Shown piece by piece: positions 22,079 through 28,451 of a DNA stretch of 33,520 bases; the stretch's first letter is position 1, and every line of letters begins with the position of its first letter. A program made the position numbers and the translations under genes. The stretch lies in the NCBI GenBank assembly GCA_964413365.1, contig CAYPRM010000016.1, positions 1 to 33,520 on the forward strand, in the 5' to 3' direction. The notes beneath the pieces were generated by a model. That model ran no database searches. It was not told where the DNA came from and saw only the letters and a list, made by a program, of their open reading frames with translations. Origin of the DNA: RGIG4608 sp964413365 (GTDB lineage Bacteria > Bacillota > Clostridia > Oscillospirales > CAG-272).

Positions 22079-24334
22079 ATGCAAGTTATTGAAGCGATCT
22101 TAAGATTTCTTGACAGCAGAATGGAAACGCCACAGCCCTACGGGTGGTTTCATCTGACGTTCCTTGCCCTGTCGTTTCTGGTGGCGCTGGTGCTCTGCCT
22201 GCTCTGGAAAAAGGGAGTTATCAAGGACGTTCACCGCGTGGTGCTCGTCGTTGCGATCATCGTCGGCGTTCTCGAGATCTATAAGCAGATAAATTACACC
22301 TTCGGCTACGAGGGCGGAATAAGTGCGCATTATCAATGGTACGCATTTCCGTGGCAGTTCTGCTCAACACCGCTCTATATCGGTCTGCTCGCAGGGCTCT
22401 CGCGCGGTAAGCTCCACGACCACCTCTGCTCCTACCTTGCAACCTACGCATTTTTTGCAGGCACGGCGGTCATGCTCTACCCCAACACGGTCTTTATCCC
22501 GACCATCGGTATCTGTATTCAGACCATGATCTGCCACGGCTCGATGATAACCGTTGCGATATTCCTGTATTACACGGGACATGTCAAGATCAAATTCAGC
22601 ACGCTGCTCAAGGCGATGCCCGTATTTATGATCTGCATGGCGGTAGCGATCGGGCTCAATGAGCTTGCGGTCGTCGTTGGTATCACCGAGAACCACACGT
22701 TCAATATGTTCTTTATCAGCAGGCACTTCGATTCGACTCTGCCTGTTTACAACCTCGTTCACAACGCAATAAGCGGTACTGCGACGGGGTATATCATCTC
22801 ACTCGCTCTCTATTTCTTCGGCTTTACCGCATGCGCAGGTATAATGCTCGGGCTTGCAAAGGGTGTCAAGACGCTCCTTGAGTACGATTTCGATGCATAT
22901 TACGCCGAGCGCGACAGGGAGAGAGCCGAGAAGCGTGCAAGATTAGAGGAAAAGCGCAGGATCGAGCGTGAGAAGCGCGAGGCGGAGGCTCGCAAGAGAG
23001 CTGAGGCACGTCGCCGTGAGGCTGAACAGCGCAAGGAGGAAAAGAAACGCAAGAGGGAGCTTCGTGAGAAAAAGAGACGCGAGAGGCTTGAGAAAAAGCG
23101 TGAGCACGAGGAGGCGGAGAAGAAGCGCAGGAGACTTGAGCGCGAGGCGACCGCCGAGGAAAAGCGCGAGCGCAAGGAAAAGGTGAAGGCTGAGCGCCGT
23201 GAGAAAAAGCTCAAGAAAAAGGAAGAAGCCAAAAAGAAAAAAGCCGAGAGGGCTTTGAAGAAAAAGAAGGAAAAGGAAGAGCGCGCAAGACTCAAGCGTG
23301 AGAAACGCGAGGAGGAAAAGCGCCTTAAAGAAAAGCGCCGTGAGGCTAAGAGGCTCGAAAAGGAAAGGCGCAAGGAAGAAAAGAAGCTGCTCCGCAAGGA
23401 AGAGCGCAAGAAAAAGCGCGAGGAGGAGAAAAAGAGAAGGCTCGCCGCCAAAAAGGAGCGCAAGGCTGAGAAAAAAGCCAAGAGAAAGCAGGAAAAGGCG
23501 GAGAAAAAGGCAAGGAAGAAGGCTGAGCGTAAGCGTCGCCGTGAGGAAAAGCGTCTTGAGGAAAAGCGCAAACTCGAGGAGAAGAAGCGCAGGATAGCCG
23601 AGGAAAAGAAACTCGAAAAGCAGAGAAAGCGCGACGAAAAGAAGGCAAGGCGCGACGCCAAGCGCGAGGAATCCGCAAGGGCTCGCAAGGCTCGCAAGGA
23701 GCTTGAGGCGGCGAAGCGCGCGGAGCAGGAGCAGGCAAAGGCTGCATCCCTCATTGCCGATGCGGCGATACCGACTGCTATCGTTAGTGAGATAATCGCG
23801 AACGGCGGTGAGGTCGAGAAAGTGAGTGCTGTCGAAGCTGTTGAGGCTACCGAGATCGTTGAGGCTGCCGAGGTCGTTGAGGCTGCTGAGAGCGAGATCG
23901 TTGAAATTCCCCAAAAATATTCCGAAGGACTCCGATTCGAGAGGCGTGAGGACGGTGAGTCTCTCGTGCTTGTGGAGATTGGTGCGTGCGTTGATGCGTG
24001 CATCGTGATCCCGAACGAGCTCGACGGACTCCCTGTAAGGGAGATCGAGGAAAGAGCGCTTGAGCTATGCGACGGCATCACCGAGATCCGAGTTCCCGAG
24101 GGCGTCGAGAGGATCGGAATGTGGGCGTTCGCACACTGCAGAGACCTTGAGACCGTTTCCCTTCCCGATACTCTTGTCGAGATCGGCTCCGGTGCATTAT
24201 ACGCCTGCCCGAGGCTCACAAGGATCAATTTTGAGGGCACGTGCGAGCAGTGGTACGCCACCAAAAAGGATAAATCCCTTGATCGCGATAACGGTAAATT
24301 CTCCATTCTCTGCATCGACGGAAAGATAATATAA
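22079..24334 (+). CDS. YwaF/TMEM164-like membrane protein fused to a long K/R/E helix and leucine-rich repeats
   Basis: 751 residues in three parts. Residues 1-270 form about six to seven membrane helices resembling the YwaF/TMEM164 family (YKQINYTFGY, YAFPWQFCSTPLYIG). Residues about 275-556 are almost only Lys, Arg, Glu and Ala, with no proline and practically no hydrophobic core pattern, so a single-alpha-helix (ER/K) rod is more likely than a classic coiled coil. Then a linker with three 18-nt tandem repeats (VEATEI, VEAAEV, VEAAES) leads to BspA-type LRR_5 repeats at about 618-751 (VPEGVERIGMWAFAHC, LPDTLVEIGSGALYAC, INFEGTCEQWYA). GGAG lies 8 nt before the ATG. The K/R/E part should be cytoplasmic by charge, placing the LRR inside; function unknown. 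Confidence 0.75.
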   Translation: MQVIEAILRFLDSRMETPQPYGWFHLTFLALSFLVALVLCLLWKKGVIKDVHRVVLVVAIIVGVLEIYKQINYTFGYEGGISAHYQWYAFPWQFCSTPLYIGLLAGLSRGKLHDHLCSYLATYAFFAGTAVMLYPNTVFIPTIGICIQTMICHGSMITVAIFLYYTGHVKIKFSTLLKAMPVFMICMAVAIGLNELAVVVGITENHTFNMFFISRHFDSTLPVYNLVHNAISGTATGYIISLALYFFGFTACAGIMLGLAKGVKTLLEYDFDAYYAERDRERAEKRARLEEKRRIEREKREAEARKRAEARRREAEQRKEEKKRKRELREKKRRERLEKKREHEEAEKKRRRLEREATAEEKRERKEKVKAERREKKLKKKEEAKKKKAERALKKKKEKEERARLKREKREEEKRLKEKRREAKRLEKERRKEEKKLLRKEERKKKREEEKKRRLAAKKERKAEKKAKRKQEKAEKKARKKAERKRRREEKRLEEKRKLEEKKRRIAEEKKLEKQRKRDEKKARRDAKREESARARKARKELEAAKRAEQEQAKAASLIADAAIPTAIVSEIIANGGEVEKVSAVEAVEATEIVEAAEVVEAAESEIVEIPQKYSEGLRFERREDGESLVLVEIGACVDACIVIPNELDGLPVREIEERALELCDGITEIRVPEGVERIGMWAFAHCRDLETVSLPDTLVEIGSGALYACPRLTRINFEGTCEQWYATKKDKSLDRDNGKFSILCIDGKII
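22901..23750 (+). repeat. Low-complexity purine-rich tract coding for the K/R/E helix
   Basis: About 850 bases dominated by AAG, AAA, GAG, GAA and CGC codons. The opposite strand is open over the same stretch only because this composition contains few stop complements. Confidence 0.8.
23840..23893 (+). repeat. Three 18-nt in-frame tandem repeats
   Basis: GTTGAGGCTRCCGAGRTC-type units at 23840-23857, 23858-23875 and 23876-23893, coding VEATEI, VEAAEV, VEAAES in the linker between the K/R/E helix and the leucine-rich repeats. A degenerate unit precedes them. Confidence 0.8.
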
Positions 24335-24397
24335 CGCCTCAAGATCGGCAAATAACGCGAGAATGTAGCCGTAGGCTCTCACAATAGCAATAAAATT

Positions 24398-24427
24398 AAA
24401 TCCCCTAAGCTTTGCTTGGGGGATTTT
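24398..24427. terminator. Bidirectional terminator between the fusion gene and the radical SAM gene
   Basis: AATCCCCTAAGC, loop TTT, GCTTGGGGGATT followed by TTT; on the minus strand the stem is followed by TTTAATTTT. It lies between convergent genes. Confidence 0.85.
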
Positions 24428-24528
24428 TGCTTGGTTTTTTGTTTTCCTCGTTCCGCCACGCCGCGCGGATTTTTATGTGTACGCCTTGCAAGATCCTAAT
24501 GGCGTCATGGCGCTACGGGGCAAAAGCC

Positions 24529-25410
24529 TCACTCGTCCAAAAATTTCGGTGTGAAACTATCGCCGACGGACGTTTTATCCTGCGAAAAGCCGTCAAATCC
24601 GAGGCTTACCGCATAGTCAAGCACATCGTCATACTCGAAGGTGGTCAATGCTCTATGCAGCTCCCTCGGTGCGTTCTCGTCGGCAAATACCGGTGTATAC
24701 TGTCTCATAAGGCTAAGGGTTACCTCGCTCGCAGGGATCGCGCTTGCGAGTGCGTCGAGTGCCTTTTTACTATCGTCCCTATGTCCGGGAAGGACAAGGT
24801 GGCGGACGATCAGACCGCTTTTTGCGATCCCGTCCCCGTCGAGCTTCAGCTTACCGACCTGTCTGTACATTTCCCGAACCGCGCGGAGCGCGATCTCAGG
24901 GTAATTCGCAGCGCCCGAAAGCCTCTGCGCAAGCTCGCCGCTAAAATATTTCAGGTCGGGGAGATAGACATCGACAAGTCCGTCAAGTGCTCTGAGTGCG
25001 CTCTCGCTCTCATATCCGCCGCAATTATAGACAACGGGCACACTGAGCTTCATTCTCGCTCTCTCAAGCGTTTTTGCGAGCATCAAAGAATACGGAGTCG
25101 GTGTTACGAGATTGATATTATGCGCGCCCTCGTCGCAGAGTCTGAGCATTGCGTCAATGAGCTGCTCCTCGTTATATTCCGTGCCGCGGATCTCCCGACT
25201 GATCTCGCGATTTTGGCAAAAGACGCATCTGAGATTACAGCCCGAGAAGAAGATCGCGCCCGATCCGCGAGTGCCGCTGATGCACGGCTCCTCCCAACGG
25301 TGGAGTCCGACGGAGGCGACAGTATATTTATTCCCTGCTCCGCAAAAGCCGCGCTCACCCGACTCTCTATCGACGGCGCAGGCACGGGGGCACATTTCGC
25401 ATTTTTTCAT
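24529..25410 (-). CDS. Radical SAM protein, PflX-like (pyruvate formate-lyase activase homologue)
   Basis: 293 residues. GCNLRCVFCQN carries the CxxxCxxC motif that holds the [4Fe-4S] cluster and binds S-adenosylmethionine; GGYESESALRAL and DVYLPDLKYF fit the PflX branch of activase-like radical SAM proteins. A Cys-rich N-terminus (CEMCPRACAVDRESGERGFCGAG) is typical of this group and could hold another metal centre. The start MKKCEMC at 25410 has AAAGGGGAT upstream; the longer frame to 25461 is less likely. No partner glycyl-radical enzyme is nearby, so the substrate is unknown. Confidence 0.8.
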   Translation of the reverse strand: MKKCEMCPRACAVDRESGERGFCGAGNKYTVASVGLHRWEEPCISGTRGSGAIFFSGCNLRCVFCQNREISREIRGTEYNEEQLIDAMLRLCDEGAHNINLVTPTPYSLMLAKTLERARMKLSVPVVYNCGGYESESALRALDGLVDVYLPDLKYFSGELAQRLSGAANYPEIALRAVREMYRQVGKLKLDGDGIAKSGLIVRHLVLPGHRDDSKKALDALASAIPASEVTLSLMRQYTPVFADENAPRELHRALTTFEYDDVLDYAVSLGFDGFSQDKTSVGDSFTPKFLDE

Positions 25411-25489
25411 TTTTCGATCCCCTTTTTCGTATCTTTTTGTATCTATGAGAAAAGTATACACTTTTTGTGCGATTTTTTCAAGTCCTTAA

Positions 25490-25518
25490 TTGATTTTATC
25501 GCGCGATAGGTGTATAAT
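25490..25518 (+). promoter_or_regulatory. Sigma-A promoter of cinA
   Basis: TTGATT (25490-25495), 17-nt spacer, perfect TATAAT (25513-25518), 31 nt before the start codon. Confidence 0.8.
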
Positions 25519-25549
25519 ATCATTGAAAAAACGAATGGAGGGCTGAAAA

Positions 25550-26806
25550 ATGACTATAAATAATGCCGAAATACTTTGTGTTGGGACGGAGCTGCTTCTT
25601 GGCGAGGTAGTGAACACCAACGCCGCATACATCTCTCGCGCACTTGCGAGGCTGGGGATCTCGGTCTACCGCACAGCTGTTGTGGGGGACAACCCCGAGA
25701 GGCTCGCGGACGCAGTGAGGGGTGCGCTCGACAGCTCGGATCTGCTCATACTCTCGGGTGGACTCGGACCGACCTATGACGATCTGACGAAGGAGACCGT
25801 GGCGCACGTGCTCGGGCTTGAAATGGTGCGAGATATGGGAATACTTCGCGATATTGAGGAATACTTCCACTCGACAGGCAGGGAGATGCCCGAGAACAAC
25901 GCAAAGCAGGCGGACATTCCCGAGGGTGCGATCCCACTTCCCAATGCGAGTGGAACTGCGCCGGGGATCTTTATCGAGCTTACCGAGCGTGGAAAGGTCG
26001 TGATCCTGCTCCCGGGCCCTCCCTTTGAGCTTGAGCCTATGTTCGACACCTACGCCTTCCCGAGGCTTCGCCGAATGAGCGGTCGCATTCTCGTTAGCCA
26101 CAATCTGCACGTCATGGGAATGGGTGAGAGCGAGGTGGAGATGCACCTTATAGATCTGATGAGATCGAGTGAGAATCCCACTCTTGCGCCCTACGCCAAG
26201 GAGGGTGAGATGCGCCTGCGCGTAAGTGCCCTTGCCGAGAGCGAGGAGCAGGGCGAGAAAATGTGCCGATCCCTTATGGATCAAGTGCTTGATAGCCCCG
26301 TCGGCGAGTTTGTGTACGCCATTGACGCGGAAAATATAGAGCTTCTTGCCGTTCGTGAGCTGATCGCGCGCGGACTTACACTTGCGACTGCCGAGAGCTG
26401 CACGGGCGGCTGGCTCGGCAAGAGGATCACCGATATCTCGGGGGCTTCGGGAACGTACCGCGGCGGCTTTATTACCTATTCAAACGAGGCAAAGCAGAGT
26501 CTGCTCGGTGTGAGTGCCGAAACGCTTGAAAAATATACCGCCGTTTCCGAGCAGACCGCGATTGAGATGGCGAGAGGTGCGCGCGAGCGTCTCGGTGTAG
26601 ATATTGCAGTCTCGATAACGGGAGAGGCAGGTCCGAATCCCGATCCCGGCACGGGCGCAGAAGTCGGAACGGTGTTCATCGGCATCGCGAGTGAGAGGGG
26701 CGAAGGATGTGTAAAAATGACCGTCAGCCCCCGCCGCGGCAGGGACTATATCCGCAAGGTCGCCGCAAGCCGTGCTCTCAGGGAAATATTGAACGAAATA
26801 AAGTGA
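25550..26806 (+). CDS. cinA: CinA: ADP-ribose pyrophosphatase-like and NMN amidohydrolase protein
   Basis: 418 residues, the standard two-domain length. The N-terminal COG1058 domain (1 to about 170) shows ILCVGTELLLGEVVNTNAAYI and LSGGLGPTYDDLTKE, the molybdopterin-binding-like fold with ADP-ribose pyrophosphatase activity in studied relatives. The C-terminal domain (from about 260) has ATAESCTGGWLGKRITDISGAS, with the Ser of the NMN deamidase site, and VSITGEAGPNPDPGTGAEVGTVFIG. It serves pyridine nucleotide recycling; the competence name is historical. GGAGGG precedes the ATG. In many Bacillota recA follows; here a non-coding region follows. Confidence 0.93.
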   Translation: MTINNAEILCVGTELLLGEVVNTNAAYISRALARLGISVYRTAVVGDNPERLADAVRGALDSSDLLILSGGLGPTYDDLTKETVAHVLGLEMVRDMGILRDIEEYFHSTGREMPENNAKQADIPEGAIPLPNASGTAPGIFIELTERGKVVILLPGPPFELEPMFDTYAFPRLRRMSGRILVSHNLHVMGMGESEVEMHLIDLMRSSENPTLAPYAKEGEMRLRVSALAESEEQGEKMCRSLMDQVLDSPVGEFVYAIDAENIELLAVRELIARGLTLATAESCTGGWLGKRITDISGASGTYRGGFITYSNEAKQSLLGVSAETLEKYTAVSEQTAIEMARGARERLGVDIAVSITGEAGPNPDPGTGAEVGTVFIGIASERGEGCVKMTVSPRRGRDYIRKVAASRALREILNEIK

Positions 26807-26904
26807 GGAGCGAAATTTTGCTATGCAGACGCTCACCGTCGCCAAAAAATTCTGAAAATTTACGAAATTATACCAGAACGTACATCGTTTGTTAAAAAAT
26901 CGCC

Positions 26905-26933
26905 TTGATTTTTGCAAATTTTTGTATTATAAT
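26905..26933 (+). promoter_or_regulatory. Strong sigma-A promoter in the cinA-SDR intergenic region
   Basis: TTGATT (26905-26910), 17-nt spacer, perfect TATAAT (26928-26933). No start codon with a ribosome binding site follows; the transcript would begin near 26940 and enter the structured region described next. Confidence 0.75.
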
Positions 26934-26939
26934 ATACTT

Positions 26940-27150
26940 GTAATTTCAATAATTGTTGAAACATTTACTAAACATTTGAGAAAACAGACGTTACTGCCGC
27001 GTGCGTGGGCGTGTCGCCCGATCTCTCCTTAACAACGCACACGGTGAAAATGCCCTCAGGCAGTAAACCTCCACCACCCGTAACCGAGTTTTCTCAAATG
27101 TCCTTTTTACGATAAAGAGACCGCCCAAGCGCTTTGTTTGGGCGATTTTG
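26940..27150 (+). ncRNA. Candidate structured non-coding RNA, class unknown
   Basis: A promoter-driven, non-coding stretch. A 13-bp perfect closing stem joins CATTTGAGAAAAC (26973-26985) to GTTTTCTCAAATG (27088-27100). Inside it, TTACTGCC (26991-26998) pairs with GGCAGTAA (27059-27066), GTGCGT (27001-27006) with ACGCAC (27035-27040), and GGGCG-TGT-CGCCC forms a hairpin (27007-27019). A small hairpin TTTCAA/TTGAAA (26944-26961) precedes the domain, and CGCCCAA/TTGGGCG (27122-27144) with a short T run follows as a possible terminator. The downstream gene has its own promoter at 27263-27291, which argues for an independent RNA rather than a leader. General layout recalls long-hairpin RNAs such as 6S, but I cannot match a known family. 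Confidence 0.55.
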
Positions 27151-27262
27151 TGTAAATGCGGGATTTTTGCGGTGATTTTTTATGGAGCACAGTCCCCGAA
27201 CAACAAGCTCGGGGCGGAATGATATGTGATTGATATTTTTTTAACAAATTTTGCGTTTGGTA

Positions 27263-27291
27263 TTGATTTTTGAACACAACTGTGATATAAT
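27263..27291 (+). promoter_or_regulatory. Sigma-A promoter of the hydroxysteroid dehydrogenase-like gene
   Basis: TTGATT (27263-27268), 17-nt spacer, perfect TATAAT (27286-27291), 49 nt before the ATG. Same -35 hexamer and spacing as the cinA and RNA promoters. Confidence 0.8.
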
Positions 27292-27340
27292 CATAATGTA
27301 TTGAAATTTTTGGCACAAAAATCAAAAAGGAGAAACAAAA

Positions 27341-28141
27341 ATGGGATTTTTAACCGGAAAAACAGCAATAATCACAGGCGCAGGCTACGCGGCGCTTTCT
27401 GACGGAAGATGCGGCTCGATCGGCTATGGCATCGCTACCGCTTACGCTAAGGAGGGTGCTAACCTCGTCATTACGGGTAGAAACGTCGCAAAGCTCGAGA
27501 AGGCGAAGGAGGAGCTTGAGAGACTCTACGGAATTCAGGTTCTCGCAGTTCAGGCGGATATTTCCGCAGGTGCGGATAACGAGGCTACCGCAAAGGGAGT
27601 CGTTGATCAGGCAGTTGAGGCGTTCGGCAGGATCGACGTGCTCATCAATAACGCGCAGGCGTCCGCATCGGGCGTTACCATTCAGGATCACACCACCGAG
27701 CAGTTCGACCTCGCGATGTATTCCGGACTTTATGCCGCGTTCTATTACATGAAGGCTTGCTACCCCTACCTCAAGGAGACTCAGGGCTCGATCATCAACT
27801 TTGCATCGGGCGCGGGACTTTTCGGCAACTACGGTCAGTGCTCTTACGCTGCCGCTAAGGAGGGAATCCGCGGACTTTCTCGCGTGGCTGCTACCGAGTG
27901 GGCGAAGGACGGAATCAATACTAACGTCGTCTGCCCCCTTGCTTGGACGGCACAGCTCGAGAATTTTGAGCGCGCATACCCCGATGCCTTCAAGGCAAAC
28001 GTGAAGATGCCCCCTGCAGGACACTTCGGCGACAGTGAGCTTGAGATCGGCAGAGTTTGCGTTCAGCTCGCATCCCCCGACTTCAAGTACCTCAACGGTG
28101 AAACCCTCACTCTTGAGGGCGGAATGGGACTGCGTCCTTGA
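27341..28141 (+). CDS. Short-chain dehydrogenase, probable 12-alpha-hydroxysteroid dehydrogenase
   Basis: 266 residues, a classical SDR. Active site: Asn in NNAQ (103-106), Ser156, Tyr169 and Lys173 (SYAAAK). TGRN at 45-48 puts an Arg after strand 2, which favours NADP. From about residue 26 on, long stretches (ELERLYGI, LINNAQASASG, YYMKACYPYLKETQGS, FASGAGLFGN, AAKEGIRGLSRVAATEW, TAQLENF, LTLEGGMG) agree, as I remember it, with the clostridial NADP-dependent bile-acid 12-alpha-HSDH, which oxidises the 12-hydroxyl of cholate conjugates. The glycine-rich loop is longer than normal: TGAGYAALSDGRCGSIGYG has about seven extra residues. AAAGGAG stands 8 nt before the ATG. It is a single-gene unit. 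Substrate is inferred from similarity recalled, not searched. Confidence 0.8.
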   Translation: MGFLTGKTAIITGAGYAALSDGRCGSIGYGIATAYAKEGANLVITGRNVAKLEKAKEELERLYGIQVLAVQADISAGADNEATAKGVVDQAVEAFGRIDVLINNAQASASGVTIQDHTTEQFDLAMYSGLYAAFYYMKACYPYLKETQGSIINFASGAGLFGNYGQCSYAAAKEGIRGLSRVAATEWAKDGINTNVVCPLAWTAQLENFERAYPDAFKANVKMPPAGHFGDSELEIGRVCVQLASPDFKYLNGETLTLEGGMGLRP

Positions 28142-28162
28142 TCTCGGATTTAATTCAAAATA

Positions 28163-28194
28163 AAAAACAGAGGGCTTTTGCCTTCTGTTTTTTT
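28163..28194 (+). terminator. Terminator of the dehydrogenase gene
   Basis: AACAGAGGGC, loop TTTT, GCCTTCTGTT followed by TTTTTT; starts about 22 nt past the stop codon. Confidence 0.85.
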
Positions 28195-28257
28195 GCTTGG
28201 GTGGGGTGCGATGCTACCCGTTCGTTTTCGGGGGAAACAAGCCCTTCCCCTACCCAT

Positions 28258-28388
28258 TTGTGGCGTAGCCACAACATCATTAGCACGAAGTGCGTGCATC
28301 ATTGCGAAGCAACATCATTAGCACGAAGTGCGTGCCTCATTTGCCGAAGGCGACATAAAGGCGACATATATGTTTGCTATGCGAACGA
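28258..28388 (+). repeat. Modular hairpin repeat, copy C (longest)
   Basis: A run of TGTGGC-GTA-GCCACA, GCAC-GAA-GTGC, TTGC-GAA-GCAA, GCAC-GAA-GTGC again, TGCC-GAA-GGCG and GTTTGCTATGCGAAC, joined by CATCATT or CTCATT spacers. Order and spacing agree with the array at 358-440. It lies between the convergent dehydrogenase and gyrA genes. Confidence 0.8.
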
Positions 28389-28390
28389 GA

Positions 28391-28426
28391 AATCAAAAAA
28401 CCACGCTTTCGCGTGGTTTTTTGATT
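28391..28426. terminator. Bidirectional terminator, copy 3 of a repeated hairpin, serving gyrA
   Basis: AATCAAAAAACCACGC, loop TTTC, GCGTGGTTTTTTGATT: a perfect 16-bp palindromic stem that ends in T runs on both strands, 26 nt past the gyrA stop. Confidence 0.9.
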
Positions 28427-28451
28427 TATTATGGTTTATATTGACCAAATT

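Larger units (their letters stand above)
26807..27340 (+). other. 534-bp non-coding region between cinA and the dehydrogenase gene
   Basis: It holds the RNA promoter (26905), the structured RNA candidate, a terminator-like hairpin (27122-27144), a further CCCCGA/TCGGGG hairpin (27194-27214) without a T run, and the dehydrogenase promoter (27263-27291). I see no protein-coding gene. Confidence 0.7.

Noticed and set aside
22900..24351. Long open frame on the minus strand opposite the K/R/E-rich gene
   Set aside because: Its product is Ser/Phe/Leu low-complexity, the expected antisense of Lys/Glu/Arg codons; it has no ribosome binding site and the plus-strand gene is fully supported.
28258..28388. 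CRISPR-like regularly spaced repeats
   Set aside because: Units are only 9-15 nt, spacers are themselves repeated (CATCATT), and there are no unique 30-nt spacers or cas genes.
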